Position numbers and translations under genes: made by a program. Under the pieces are notes generated by a model. It had not been told where the DNA came from. It did no database searches and saw nothing but the letters and a program-made list of their open reading frames with translations. This document shows, in pieces, positions 9,127-18,511 of a DNA stretch of 64,000 nt. The stretch's first letter is position 1, and every line of letters starts with the position of its first letter. The DNA lies in NCBI RefSeq assembly GCF_023746615.1, contig NZ_CP082275.1, forward strand, positions 1,178,001-1,242,000, written 5' to 3'. The stretch comes from Grimontia kaedaensis. GTDB lineage: Bacteria > Pseudomonadota > Gammaproteobacteria > Enterobacterales > Vibrionaceae.

Positions 9127-9648
9127 ATGCAAGTTAATAAAGTACTTAAGGGTTTGGCTGTAGCGCTGCCTATGTTTACTCTGGCGGCATGTAGCTCAAG
9201 CGACAGCTCTACCGACAGCACTGGCACCGAAACTAACAGCGGTTCACAAACTACTGTTGTGACTCCAGTAGATGGCGGTCAAGGCGGCCTGACTGAGCAA
9301 GAGATCCGTAACAACGAATTGCGTCAGTCTCAAACTGTTTACTTCAGCTTCGACGACTACTCTGTTCTGCCACAGTTTGAAGATATGCTGGATGCACACG
9401 CAGAATTCCTGCGCGCTAACGCAGACATCAAAGTGGTTGTAGAAGGTCACGCTGATGAGCGTGGTACTCCTGAGTACAACATCGCGCTGGGCGAGCGTCG
9501 TGCAAATGCAGTGGCTAAGTACCTGCAAGCACTGGGCGTACCAGCATCTCAAATCTCTATCGTAAGCTACGGTGAAGAAAAGCCACTGGTTCTTGGCCAG
9601 GGTGAAGAAGCTTACGCGAAGAACCGTCGTGCGGTTCTGGTTTACTAA
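9127..9648 (+). CDS. pal: Peptidoglycan-associated lipoprotein Pal
   Basis: A 173-residue outer-membrane lipoprotein. The lipobox LAAC has Cys22 as the lipidated residue, and a Ser/Thr-rich linker follows. The OmpA-like peptidoglycan-binding domain contains GHADERGTPEYNIALGERRA, with the Asp and Arg that contact diaminopimelate. It tethers the outer membrane to the wall and is the endpoint of the TolQRAB machine. AAGGAA lies just upstream of the ATG. Confidence 0.97.
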   Translation: MQVNKVLKGLAVALPMFTLAACSSSDSSTDSTGTETNSGSQTTVVTPVDGGQGGLTEQEIRNNELRQSQTVYFSFDDYSVLPQFEDMLDAHAEFLRANADIKVVVEGHADERGTPEYNIALGERRANAVAKYLQALGVPASQISIVSYGEEKPLVLGQGEEAYAKNRRAVLVY

Positions 9649-9663
9649 TTAAAGGTAAATCTT

Positions 9664-10398
9664 ATGAACAGTAACACTTTGCGTGCTCTATCGCTGGCGT
9701 TACTGGTGAGTGCGGCAGCCCCTGTGGCTGCCGCACCTGCTCCGGTGACTGAGTTGGGCGGTAGTGGTAGCTCTGTTGAGCGCTTGGAGCGAATGCTGGA
9801 AGCTCGAAACCAGATGCAAATCGACATGCAGCGCCAACTGGACCAGATGGCGAGCGAACTCGACGAGTTGCGTGGCACGGTCGAAAGAAACAATTACGAA
9901 TTAAATCAGATGCTGGAACGTCAGCGCGATCTCTACCGTGAGATTGATTCGCTGAGAAATGCGAAACCTGCACCTGCTGTTGAAGCTAAGCCTCAAGAAA
10001 ATGCTTCAACGGAGAATTACTCGGCGAATCAGTCTGAGAATGCGGAATATGATGCGGCAGTAAATCTCATCCTTAAAGAGAAGAACTACTCAGGCGCGAC
10101 AGAGGCGTTCAACGCATTCCTAGCGAAATACCCTCAGTCAATTTACAAGCCAAACGCGCACTACTGGCTGGGACAGCTGTACTTCTCAAAAAGCCAGTTA
10201 GATGATGCGAAGAAAAACTTTACAGCAGTCAGCCAGTTTGCGAAATCAAGTAAACGTGCAGATGCACTGTTGAAGTTAGGTATCATTGCTCAGCGCCAGA
10301 AAGAAGCCGCAACGGCGAAAAGTCTTTTTGAACAAGTTGTGAAGGAATACCCCGGCACAACCACGGCAAAACAAGCTGAGAAGCAGTTGAGCCAATAA
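9664..10398 (+). CDS. cpoB: Cell division coordinator CpoB (YbgF)
   Basis: The protein has 244 residues. A signal peptide ends near APVAAA (about residue 24). A coiled-coil trimerisation segment (about 35-100, rich in Gln/Glu/Arg) follows, then a C-terminal TPR domain (about 125-244) with AHYWLGQLYFSKSQLDDAKKNF. CpoB links PBP1B activity to Tol-driven constriction. It is 15 bp after pal and is the last gene of the cluster. Confidence 0.94.
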   Translation: MNSNTLRALSLALLVSAAAPVAAAPAPVTELGGSGSSVERLERMLEARNQMQIDMQRQLDQMASELDELRGTVERNNYELNQMLERQRDLYREIDSLRNAKPAPAVEAKPQENASTENYSANQSENAEYDAAVNLILKEKNYSGATEAFNAFLAKYPQSIYKPNAHYWLGQLYFSKSQLDDAKKNFTAVSQFAKSSKRADALLKLGIIAQRQKEAATAKSLFEQVVKEYPGTTTAKQAEKQLSQ

Positions 10399-10416
10399 GT
10401 TCTAAAAGCGTCGCTT

Positions 10417-10446
10417 AAGAAAGCCAGCATGATTGCTGGCTTTCTT
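10417..10446 (+). terminator. Terminator after cpoB
   Basis: Strong stem AAGAAAGCCAGCA / TGCTGGCTTTCTT with a 4-nt loop, 18 bp after the cpoB stop. Confidence 0.82.
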
Positions 10447-10492
10447 ATATCTAAAAAGACGCATTTCGGCGTAAACGATCTGTCATAAAAGA

Positions 10493-10521
10493 TGAAAACT
10501 CGATACCAAGCTGGGTATAAT
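10493..10521 (+). promoter_or_regulatory. Candidate nadA promoter
   Basis: A perfect TATAAT at 10516-10521 lies 32 bp before the nadA ATG. The sequence 17 bp upstream (TGAAAA) is a poor -35, so the assignment depends on the -10 box and on the position after a terminator. Confidence 0.4.
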
Positions 10522-10553
10522 GATCGGATTGGAAGCCAAATCTGAGTAAGTTG

Positions 10554-11615
10554 ATGAGCCAGATTATTAATACTGCAGAGACAGTATATCCTTTCCCTCC
10601 GAAGCCGGAGGCCTTGTCCGAGCAACAGAAAACTGACTACATCGCGAGCATCAAGCAACTGCTTAAGGAAAAAGATGCGGTGATGATTGCTCACTACTAT
10701 ACCGACCCTGAAATCCAGGCGCTGGCCGAAGAAACAGGTGGTTTCGTTGGTGACTCTCTGGAAATGGCGAAGTTTGGTAACAAGCACCCTGCCAAGATCC
10801 TTCTGGTTGCTGGCGTTCGCTTTATGGGCGAAAGCGCCAAAATCCTTACTCCGGAAAAGACCGTTCTGATGCCAACGCTTGAAGCAGAGTGTTCATTGGA
10901 TTTGGGCTGCCCAGAAGATCGCTTCACCGAATTTTGCGATGCCCACCCTGACCATACTGTGGTGGTTTACGCCAATACTTCTGCAGCCGTTAAAGCTCGT
11001 GCGGATTGGGTGGTTACCTCATCTATTGCGTTGGAAATCGTTGAACATCTCGATGCTGAAGATAAGAAAATTATCTGGGGTCCTGACCGCCATTTAGGTT
11101 CATACATCGCCAATAAGACCGGGGCAGAAATGCTGCTTTGGCAAGGCGAGTGTGTGGTGCACGATGAATTCTCCGCAAAAGCGTTGAGAGACATGAAAGC
11201 TGTCTACCCAGACGCTGCGATTCTTGTTCACCCAGAATCCCCAGCCAGTGTTGTAGAGCTTGCAGACGCTGTCGGCTCGACCAGCCAGCTGATCAAAGCA
11301 GCGAAAGAGTTACCAAACAAGCAACTTGTTGTCGCCACAGACAAAGGCATCTTTTTCAAGATGCAGCAGATGGTGCCGGAAAAAGAGTTGATTGAAGCGC
11401 CAACCGCCGGTGCTGGTGCAACATGCCGAAGCTGTGCGCATTGCCCTTGGATGGCAATGAACGGCTTGAAGGCCATCGAACTGGCATTGCGTGAAGGTGG
11501 CGAAGAGCATGAAATCTTCGTTGACGAAGCGATCCGAGTGAAATCTCTGATTCCACTAAACCGTATGCTGGACTTTGCTGCTTCTCTACAATTGCAGGTT
11601 AAAGGCAACGCGTGA
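10554..11615 (+). CDS. nadA: Quinolinate synthase A
   Basis: A 353-residue enzyme. A TTG codon directly before the ATG at 10554 is an unlikely start. NadA condenses iminoaspartate with dihydroxyacetone phosphate to quinolinate for NAD synthesis and holds a [4Fe-4S] cluster. The expected Cys regions are present: LEAECSLDLGC, WQGECVVHDEF and the C-terminal CRSCAHCPWM. The N-terminal motif IAHYYTDPEIQALAEETGG is typical. It stands alone between two terminators, next to the tol cluster as in other Vibrionaceae. Confidence 0.96.
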   Translation: MSQIINTAETVYPFPPKPEALSEQQKTDYIASIKQLLKEKDAVMIAHYYTDPEIQALAEETGGFVGDSLEMAKFGNKHPAKILLVAGVRFMGESAKILTPEKTVLMPTLEAECSLDLGCPEDRFTEFCDAHPDHTVVVYANTSAAVKARADWVVTSSIALEIVEHLDAEDKKIIWGPDRHLGSYIANKTGAEMLLWQGECVVHDEFSAKALRDMKAVYPDAAILVHPESPASVVELADAVGSTSQLIKAAKELPNKQLVVATDKGIFFKMQQMVPEKELIEAPTAGAGATCRSCAHCPWMAMNGLKAIELALREGGEEHEIFVDEAIRVKSLIPLNRMLDFAASLQLQVKGNA

Positions 11616-11640
11616 GGTCAAAGAGAATAGGCCTCTTAAG

Positions 11641-11668
11641 AAAAGAGCTGCCATTGGCAGCTCTTTTT
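11641..11668. terminator. Bidirectional terminator between nadA and dddC
   Basis: AAAAGAGCTGCC / GGCAGCTCTTTTT hairpin with T-runs on both strands, between the convergent ends of nadA and dddC. Confidence 0.82.
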
Positions 11669-11684
11669 GCTTTGTGTTTTCAAA

Positions 11685-13178
11685 TTATAGCGTTGGCATA
11701 GAGAATGAAGTGCTCTCACGCACACTGGCCGAAGGCCAGCGCTGGGTGATAGTTTTGCGTCGGGTATAAAACTTCACGGAGTCTGGTCCATACGCGTGCA
11801 GGTCACCAAAGAGTGATTGCTTCCAACCGCCAAAGCTGTGATAAGCCACAGGAACGGGCAGGGGAATGTTGATCCCGACCATGCCCACTTTGATATGATC
11901 TGAGAAGTAACGCGCCGCTTCACCGTCACGGGTGAAAATACATGTGCCGTTGCCATATCTATGCTCGTTGATGAGTGTCATGGCTTCTTCCATGGAATTC
12001 ACGCGAACGACCTGCAGCACTGGGCCAAAGATCTCTTCCTGATAGCTGACCATGTCTGGTCGAACATTGTCGATGAGTGTTGCACCGACGTAGAAGCCAT
12101 TCTCATAGCCTTTCACTTCAGGGTTTCGTCCATCAACCACAAGTCTTGCGCCATCTTTCTCGGCAGAAGCGATATAAGCTTCGACTTTCTCTTTGTGCTC
12201 TTGAGTGATCACAGGGCCGAAATCGTTGTCGTTGTCGTAGAAGGGTCCAACGCGCAGTGATGAAAGCTTCTCTGCGAGACTACCGACCAATCTGTCAGCC
12301 GCATCATCACCGACTGCTACTGCCACAGACAGTGCCATACAGCGCTCTCCGCTAGAGCCAAATGCAGCACCAAGCAGCTGGTTCACTGCGTTTTCCATGT
12401 CGCAATCTGGCATGACAATCGCGTGGTTTTTCGCGCCGCCGAGAGCCTGACAGCGCTTGCCAGCCTGACTCGCCTTCTCGTAGATATATTGCGCAATCGG
12501 CGTGCTGCCAACAAAGCTGACGGCTTCTATGCCTTTACTTTCAAGCAGTCTGTCTACGACGGTTCTATCGCCTTGAATGACCTGCATGACACCGTCTGGC
12601 AATCCAGCTTCTTTTAGCAATTCAGCTATATATAGTGCTGCGCTAGGGTCGCGTTCAGACGGTTTCAGGATGAAGCAGTTACCGCAAACCAATGCCATAG
12701 GGAACATCCAAAGCGGTACCATGGCGGGGAAGTTGAAGGGGGTAATACCCGCAACGACACCGAGTGGCTGGTGCTCAGACCAAGAGTCGATACCTGCGCC
12801 GACGTTTTTGCTGAACTCACCTTTCAACAATTCAGTGGCGGAACAAGCATATTCGACATTTTCGATACCACGTTGAAGCTCGCCCATTGCGTCATGCTTA
12901 ATTTTCCCATGCTCTTCACCAATTAATCGACAAATGGTTTCCTTGTTGTCTTCGAGCAACTGCTTGTATCGAAACATAATACGCGTGCGTTTAATGACTG
13001 GTGTGTTGCGCCACTCAGGGAACGCAGTGTTTGCGATGTCGACTGCCTCATCTACTAGCTCAACGGGCGCTAACAATACATCCTTTGCGTGCTCACCCGT
13101 TGCTGGGTTGTACACTGCTTGCTTTCTGGAACAAGTTTCTCTGATCTCTCCACTGATCAAATGCCCGATATCCGTCAT
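11685..13178 (-). CDS. dddC: CoA-acylating malonate/methylmalonate-semialdehyde dehydrogenase, DddC-like
   Basis: A 497-residue aldehyde dehydrogenase of the MmsA type. It has GITPFNFPAMVPLWMFPMAL, the cofactor motif FVGSTPIAQYIYEKA and catalytic Cys280 in GSSGERCMAL. MmsA enzymes convert (methyl)malonate semialdehyde to acetyl- or propionyl-CoA plus CO2. Its place 11 bp behind an iron alcohol dehydrogenase and next to a DddD-type gene points to DddC, the last step from 3-hydroxypropionate in DMSP breakdown. The family call is firm; the substrate comes from context. A role in valine or inositol catabolism is the alternative. Confidence 0.85.
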   Translation of the reverse strand: MTDIGHLISGEIRETCSRKQAVYNPATGEHAKDVLLAPVELVDEAVDIANTAFPEWRNTPVIKRTRIMFRYKQLLEDNKETICRLIGEEHGKIKHDAMGELQRGIENVEYACSATELLKGEFSKNVGAGIDSWSEHQPLGVVAGITPFNFPAMVPLWMFPMALVCGNCFILKPSERDPSAALYIAELLKEAGLPDGVMQVIQGDRTVVDRLLESKGIEAVSFVGSTPIAQYIYEKASQAGKRCQALGGAKNHAIVMPDCDMENAVNQLLGAAFGSSGERCMALSVAVAVGDDAADRLVGSLAEKLSSLRVGPFYDNDNDFGPVITQEHKEKVEAYIASAEKDGARLVVDGRNPEVKGYENGFYVGATLIDNVRPDMVSYQEEIFGPVLQVVRVNSMEEAMTLINEHRYGNGTCIFTRDGEAARYFSDHIKVGMVGINIPLPVPVAYHSFGGWKQSLFGDLHAYGPDSVKFYTRRKTITQRWPSASVRESTSFSMPTL

Positions 13179-13189
13179 TTATCTTTCTC

Positions 13190-14350
13190 CTATTTCCAGA
13201 GGCTGATGTAGAGTGTTTTCATCTCGTCTTCAGAAGGCACTCTTGGGTTATTCCCTGGAGAGCCGGATCCAAAAGCCTGCTGAATCATGGTGTCGAGCAC
13301 GGCGTCAAAATCACCTTTTGCAACACCAAACTCTTCCAAAGAGGGGACTTTCAGTTCTTCATTGAGTGCCAGCAACTCTTGTTTCAGGCGGCTATTGGCT
13401 TCTTCAACACTGGCAGACTCATCAACCAATCCCATCGCTTTCGAGCACTGCGCGTAACGTTCAGGGCAAGCCGGAATGGAAAAGGCGGTAATACTTGGCA
13501 GCAACATGGCATTGGACAATCCATGTGGTACATGGAAAAACGCGCCAATAGGCCGACTCATACCGTGAACCAAGGCAACTGAGGCATTGGAGAAGGCAAT
13601 GCCTGCGAGCGTGGAACCCATCATCATTTTCTGACGCGCATCAACGTTTTGGCCATCGTGATAGGCCTTGCGAAGGTTTGGAGCGATAAGGCGCATTGCC
13701 TCCAAGGCGTTGTAATCACTGAACGGGTTTCCTTTCTTACTCACGTAAGCTTCGATAGCATGAGTAAGTGCGTCTATCCCTGTATCCGCGGTAATACGAG
13801 GGGGCAGGGACATGGTCAATTTGTAGTCCACCAAAGCAGCGACAGGAAGAAAGCCCAGGCCAATACAGAGCATTTTTTCGTCGGTTTCTGAGTCCGTGAT
13901 GATAGTGAACTTGGTCACTTCAGAGCCAGTACCCGCTGTGGTCGGAATTGCTACCACCGGAATACCGGTTTCATTGACGATGCGAGGGGCTTTGTAGTCA
14001 CGCATAATGCCGCCGTGGCTGGCAAGCATACTAATCGCCTTGGCGCTGTCGATGGCGCTGCCGCCTCCAAGGGCGACAATACAGTCGGTTTGACTATCGC
14101 GTGTCACTGAGACCGCTTCTTCAATCGATTGTGAGGTTGGCTCCGGAATGGTATCAGCGTAGATATGGCTTTGAATCCCAGCTTCCGACAGCAGTTCTGT
14201 CACCATGGCGGCATAGCCCATCTGTACCATGGTTTTGTCTGTAAGGATCAGGACGCGAGATGCGTTAAATCCTTTCACGATATCCGGCAGCCGTTTGGTT
14301 GCGTCTTCGCCGAACTCCATCATCCGTGGCATAGCAACTGAAGTGCTCAT
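13190..14350 (-). CDS. dddB: Iron-containing alcohol dehydrogenase, DddB-like
   Basis: A 386-residue group III (Fe-dependent) alcohol dehydrogenase. The NAD-binding GGGSAIDSAKAIS and the metal-site region VHGMSRPIGAFFHVPHGLSNAMLL, with its spaced His residues, are present. In DMSP-degrading bacteria DddB oxidises 3-hydroxypropionate to malonate semialdehyde. It is directly followed by dddC on the same strand (11 bp) and its promoter region faces the LysR gene. The substrate is inferred from the cluster, since this family is broad. Confidence 0.83.
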   Translation of the reverse strand: MSTSVAMPRMMEFGEDATKRLPDIVKGFNASRVLILTDKTMVQMGYAAMVTELLSEAGIQSHIYADTIPEPTSQSIEEAVSVTRDSQTDCIVALGGGSAIDSAKAISMLASHGGIMRDYKAPRIVNETGIPVVAIPTTAGTGSEVTKFTIITDSETDEKMLCIGLGFLPVAALVDYKLTMSLPPRITADTGIDALTHAIEAYVSKKGNPFSDYNALEAMRLIAPNLRKAYHDGQNVDARQKMMMGSTLAGIAFSNASVALVHGMSRPIGAFFHVPHGLSNAMLLPSITAFSIPACPERYAQCSKAMGLVDESASVEEANSRLKQELLALNEELKVPSLEEFGVAKGDFDAVLDTMIQQAFGSGSPGNNPRVPSEDEMKTLYISLWK

Positions 14351-14852
14351 TTTAAGGCTCCTACTGTATTGGTATCTGGTTTCCGGGTAATGGCGCTATA
14401 TAGGGTCACCACTGGGAATGTAAGTGCGATGAAGATATTGCTTCCCTCTATAGAATTAAGTTCTGATCTGATTGCAATGCTCCTCTCTAAAACGCTAGCA
14501 AATTAATAAAAGCCATGGTTTTTATTAATTTTCCTTCTCTACGTTTTAAATTTACTTATTTGCGACTTATATATGTCGCATTTGGGTAAGTAGGACGTGT
14601 TTTACTTGAGGTAGTAACCTTTCACAATTCAATGCTTTCCATCAATTAATAAATTTATAGCCATTGGTATAAAAATAATTATGCATTAAAGCTGTGTGTC
14701 ACTATTTTTACATTTTGACCATTTCTTTCTGTGTTGATTGGGTGTACATAGTGAATTTATAAAAATGAAAAGTCGGCACTTTTTGATGTCGGCAAGGTGG
14801 ATTTTTCTCAAAAAAACCGGTTGGTTTTAACATGATGCAAGGAACACAACAC
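14351..14852. promoter_or_regulatory. Divergent regulatory region between dddB and the LysR gene
   Basis: About 500 AT-rich bp without a convincing gene. It holds the promoters of the leftward dddBC unit and the rightward regulator. At 14561-14580 there is a dyad with arms TGCGAC and GTCGCA around an 8-bp AT core, a plausible regulator operator. Direct evidence for any protein binding there is lacking. Confidence 0.45.
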
Positions 14853-15779
14853 ATGAAGAAACGGCTACCTCCGCTGAACTGGCTTAGGTCGTTTGAAGCT
14901 GCGGCAAGGCATCTTAGCTTTACCCATGCCTCACAGGAATTACACATAACGCAGGCCGCTATGAGTCAGCAGATCAAAGCACTGGAAAGCCAGCTCGGTA
15001 CTATGCTTTTCGTCAGGTTACCGAGAGGTTTAGAGTTGACTGAAGCAGGCGCGGCGTACTTACCTGTGCTTCATGAATCTATTGAGAAAATGAACGAGGT
15101 GACTGACGAGCTGTTTGGTAAAGGAAGAAATAAGCTACTGAATGTTAGAGTTAATCTTGTCTTTTTTGTTAACTGGCTCGCTCCGCGTTTGCCCGATTTT
15201 TATGAGCGGTATCCGGATATCAACCTGAAGATCACCAGCAATATCTGGGTGAACAGCCAACAGAAGGCGCCTGATTGTGATCTAGAGATTATCTACGGCA
15301 ACGGCCGATGGCAGCAGTATGAAGCTCGCAGGCTTACATGGGATCTGCTCCAACCGGTTTGCAGCCCAAACTACGCTTCCCGTTTCCAACGAAAACCCGT
15401 TCCTGAAGATATCGTCAATGAAAATCTGATACACGTTATCGGTTACGAAGACGGCTGGAATAGATGGTTTCAGTCGATTGGTATGCCATACACCGAATTT
15501 AACCTTGGCAGTCAGTTTGATACTTTAATCAATGCCTTTGAAGTAGCGGCTAACGGCGGTGGTATAGTTTTGGGGAGGAGTAGTTTACTTCAAGGGTATT
15601 TCGAAAGTGAAAAGCTTATCTCCTTATTTGAACAGGAAGTTTTAACAACAGAAGCTTTCTATTTGGTTAATCACAAATCCCGTTTCTTACATCCTCATGC
15701 TGAAGCTTTTATTGACTGGGTGATGGAAGAGGTTAATAACGATGAAGTAAATAATATACATCGCCCACTTTATAACTAG
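14853..15779 (+). CDS. dddR: LysR-family regulator (GcvA-like), probable DddR
   Basis: The product has 308 residues from the ATG at 14853, which has AAGGA 9 bp upstream. In-frame ATGs at 14832 and 14835 would add seven residues not seen in the family. The N-terminus KRLPPLNWLRSFEAAARHLSFTHAS is the GcvA-type winged helix, with the recognition helix near ITQAAMSQQIKALE. A periplasmic-binding-like effector domain follows. It lies between the divergent dddBC unit and dddD, so it probably controls both. The inducer (DMSP or 3-hydroxypropionate/acrylate) is inferred from described DddR proteins. Confidence 0.8.
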   Translation: MKKRLPPLNWLRSFEAAARHLSFTHASQELHITQAAMSQQIKALESQLGTMLFVRLPRGLELTEAGAAYLPVLHESIEKMNEVTDELFGKGRNKLLNVRVNLVFFVNWLAPRLPDFYERYPDINLKITSNIWVNSQQKAPDCDLEIIYGNGRWQQYEARRLTWDLLQPVCSPNYASRFQRKPVPEDIVNENLIHVIGYEDGWNRWFQSIGMPYTEFNLGSQFDTLINAFEVAANGGGIVLGRSSLLQGYFESEKLISLFEQEVLTTEAFYLVNHKSRFLHPHAEAFIDWVMEEVNNDEVNNIHRPLYN

Positions 15780-15927
15780 TCATTCCTAGTTGCATTAAAA
15801 AATTTATGACGAGACTAAATTTAAATTAATGGTCGCTAAAGTTTAAAGTTATTAACATCCGGCAATGAATTCACCTTTCGGTGGTTCTCATTCAATGATT
15901 ATGTCTCTTTAGCAAGGAGCGAGATAA

Positions 15928-18429
15928 ATGAGAAATGCATTGCCGTTTTCAGGTCTAAATGTTGTCGATTTTGGTCAGTATGTTTCTGGCCCAGCCGTCG
16001 CTATGATCCTTGCCGACTTAGGGGCCAATGTGGTTCATATTGACCCGCCTAACGGACCACTTTGGAAACATTCGGCCAACGCTGTTCTTAATCGGAATAA
16101 AACCAATATTCGGCTGGACCTAAAATCTGGCTTGGATCTCGATAGGGCTTTGTCCTTGTGTTCACAGGCTGATGTAATCATTGAAAACTTCCGTCCTGGC
16201 ACTATGAAGAAGCTGGGTATCGATTTAGACACCCTGCGTGAAACAAACCCCAGCTTGATTACGCTTTCTCTGCCTGGCTTCGCTTCCAATGACCAACTAC
16301 GCAAACAATGGAAAGCAACGGAAGCTGTGATTGCTGCTTCTTCTGGCGCCTTTAACGATATGGGTTACAACCGGGTATTAATGGGGTGTGATCCGAGCTT
16401 TTCCCCACTCACGCTGGGTTCTGCATACGCTACCATGTTGGCGGCAAGTGGTGTTTCATTGGCACTGTTTGATAGAGAAAAAAGTGGCCAAGGAGATCAT
16501 ATTGAAGTGCCAGTGGCTGCTGCTCTGATGGAAGGCCTTTCTTACAACTCCATCAATATTGAGGGCATGCCAGAGCGCTACCACACGATGCGGGAAAAAG
16601 AGATTGCCCGTCGCCGCGACGCAGGGCTCCCTATGGACGTCTCCTACGATGAGCTTCAAGAGTACCTCGACCCCTTTTTTCGTACCTACAAATGCAAAGA
16701 TGGCCGCTATTTCTATGTGGTCTGTCCGTCACACCGTAACCATGCCCGTCGCTGCCTTGAGCTTGCTGGCATTTATGATGAGCTGGTGGCTGAAGGTCTA
16801 CCAGACGTCGAAAACCTCTATCTTCCGCATTCTCAATGGGAAGCTGAAACGTCCATTGGTGTTTACCCTTTACCTGCGAACTGGGCTGCCAAAATCTCTG
16901 AGAAAATGAAGCGTGTCTTCATCACCAAAACATCTGAAGAATGGGGCAAGCTCTTTGGCGAAGGGGGAATTCCAGGCGCACCGCACCGCTCGACGCAAGA
17001 GTGGGTCAATGCACCTTATTCGCTGGAAAGCGGCCTTATCGTAGAAGTGAATGATCCTGAATATGGAGTAATGAAACAGCCCGGCCCTCTGGTGTGGTTT
17101 GAAGAGTTGGGTGAAGAGCTATGCGAGATAGTCCCGCGGAAATTTGCTGAATATCACGATGCGGAAAGGCTTTTTAGCCAAGCTGGACTGCCCAAGAACT
17201 GCGGAGCTTCGCCCAATGTCGAACCCGACCGCCAATGGCTCAAGGGCGTTCGTGTTCTCGACCTGACAAACGTCATTGCAGGGCCACATTCCACTGCGTT
17301 TTTGTCGCGATTTGGGGCAGAAGTAATCAAACTGGATCCGACCAAGCCAATGTATGATCCGCTGATTGGTGTGTTCTTCAGTTATCTCTCCAATATCGGG
17401 AAGAAGAGCTTGCTGCTCGATATGCTGACTGACGAAGGCAAACCCATTTTCGAAGCTTTGGTGAAGACCTGCGATATCGTCGTTATCAATGCGCCTTCAC
17501 GCCAGGTTGAACCACTAGGGTTGAACGAAGAGCGCTTAAAAGCGATTAACCCAGACGTGATTTTCTGCCGCTTGGATTGTCTTGGAGGGCCTAAGCGCGG
17601 AGAGAAAACGGATTACATTGGCTATGACGATATCATTCAAGCAAACAGTGGCATCATGACCCGCTTTGGCGGCGCGGAAACACCGGAAGAACATGCTCAT
17701 ATTGGAACGCTGGATGTGAATTGTGGTTTCGCTGCTGGGCTCGCGATGTCGGTTGCTTTGTATGTGCGGGCGAAAACAGGACAAGTACTGCGCCCCAGAA
17801 CGTCACTGTCATCGACGACCAATTTGGCACAGATTAAATACAGTCATGATTACGAAGGTGCGCCGCCGCGCGATGAGCCATCTGGTCGTGAAGCATTGGG
17901 TTATGATGCCTTGTCACACTTTTATCAAACTCATGATGGCTGGCTATATCTTGATGCGACGGAAGCCGATATCAATAAACTCGAAATGCTTGAAGAGCTC
18001 AGAGGTATTTCTACGTGCGACGAGGCAGGGCGCAAGGCCATGCTTGCGAATCAATTCAAACGTAAACCTAATGATGTTTGGCTTAATAAACTATCCCAGT
18101 TAGATGTTGCGGCAGCGCAAACACGCAGCATTGAATGGCTCAGAAAGCGTTACAGCCGCCCACAAGATGGGCAGGTTGGGTTTGATTCTGGCAGTTATGC
18201 GTTTTCGACCCATGACGAACACCCTAGTGGCTATGTAACGACCATGGTTGATCACTATTCGATTCGCCCGAAAGAAGCAAAGATTATCGCAGCCCCGCAA
18301 ACTGAACGTTTCGGGCGTTCTAGCCGGAGAGTTTTAGGTGAGCTTGGATTTGGTGAGTCAGATATCCAGAGTTTGATAGACAAAGGTATTTTGAGTGATG
18401 GCTGGTCAGAAGAATTCCTGCCAAGCTGA
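15928..18429 (+). CDS. dddD: DMSP CoA-transferase/lyase DddD (double CaiB/BaiF domain)
   Basis: An 833-residue protein made of two class III CoA-transferase domains (about 1-400 and 436-833), the architecture and length of DddD. In the second domain Asp596 (in GTLDVNCGF) sits 21 residues before the TG of AKTGQ, the spacing of the catalytic Asp in this family. In the first domain the matching position is Ser165, so only domain two looks catalytic, as in described DddD. The enzyme converts DMSP and acetyl-CoA to dimethyl sulfide plus 3-hydroxypropionyl-CoA. AAGGAG precedes the ATG. The neighbours dddB/dddC process the product. No dddT-type transporter is in the window. Confidence 0.88.
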   Translation: MRNALPFSGLNVVDFGQYVSGPAVAMILADLGANVVHIDPPNGPLWKHSANAVLNRNKTNIRLDLKSGLDLDRALSLCSQADVIIENFRPGTMKKLGIDLDTLRETNPSLITLSLPGFASNDQLRKQWKATEAVIAASSGAFNDMGYNRVLMGCDPSFSPLTLGSAYATMLAASGVSLALFDREKSGQGDHIEVPVAAALMEGLSYNSINIEGMPERYHTMREKEIARRRDAGLPMDVSYDELQEYLDPFFRTYKCKDGRYFYVVCPSHRNHARRCLELAGIYDELVAEGLPDVENLYLPHSQWEAETSIGVYPLPANWAAKISEKMKRVFITKTSEEWGKLFGEGGIPGAPHRSTQEWVNAPYSLESGLIVEVNDPEYGVMKQPGPLVWFEELGEELCEIVPRKFAEYHDAERLFSQAGLPKNCGASPNVEPDRQWLKGVRVLDLTNVIAGPHSTAFLSRFGAEVIKLDPTKPMYDPLIGVFFSYLSNIGKKSLLLDMLTDEGKPIFEALVKTCDIVVINAPSRQVEPLGLNEERLKAINPDVIFCRLDCLGGPKRGEKTDYIGYDDIIQANSGIMTRFGGAETPEEHAHIGTLDVNCGFAAGLAMSVALYVRAKTGQVLRPRTSLSSTTNLAQIKYSHDYEGAPPRDEPSGREALGYDALSHFYQTHDGWLYLDATEADINKLEMLEELRGISTCDEAGRKAMLANQFKRKPNDVWLNKLSQLDVAAAQTRSIEWLRKRYSRPQDGQVGFDSGSYAFSTHDEHPSGYVTTMVDHYSIRPKEAKIIAAPQTERFGRSSRRVLGELGFGESDIQSLIDKGILSDGWSEEFLPS

Positions 18430-18430
18430 T

Positions 18431-18453
18431 ACTAAAGGTCAGCAGACCCTAGA
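18431..18453. repeat. Solitary sequence resembling the end of the 55.7-kb MITE
   Basis: ACTAAAGGTCAGCAGACCCTA directly after dddD shares AAAGGTCAGCAG exactly with the right end of the MITE-like element at 55737-56014 and ends in TA-containing sequence. It could be a decayed end or chance. Confidence 0.25.
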
Positions 18454-18470
18454 TACATATTAGAGAGACT

Positions 18471-18498
18471 AAAAAGCCGTCGTTAAGACGGCTTTTTT
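18471..18498. terminator. Bidirectional terminator between dddD and dbpA
   Basis: AAAAAGCCGTC / GACGGCTTTTTT hairpin between two convergent genes, with A and T runs on both sides. Confidence 0.85.
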
Positions 18499-18511
18499 CA
18501 ATTTATTGGGT

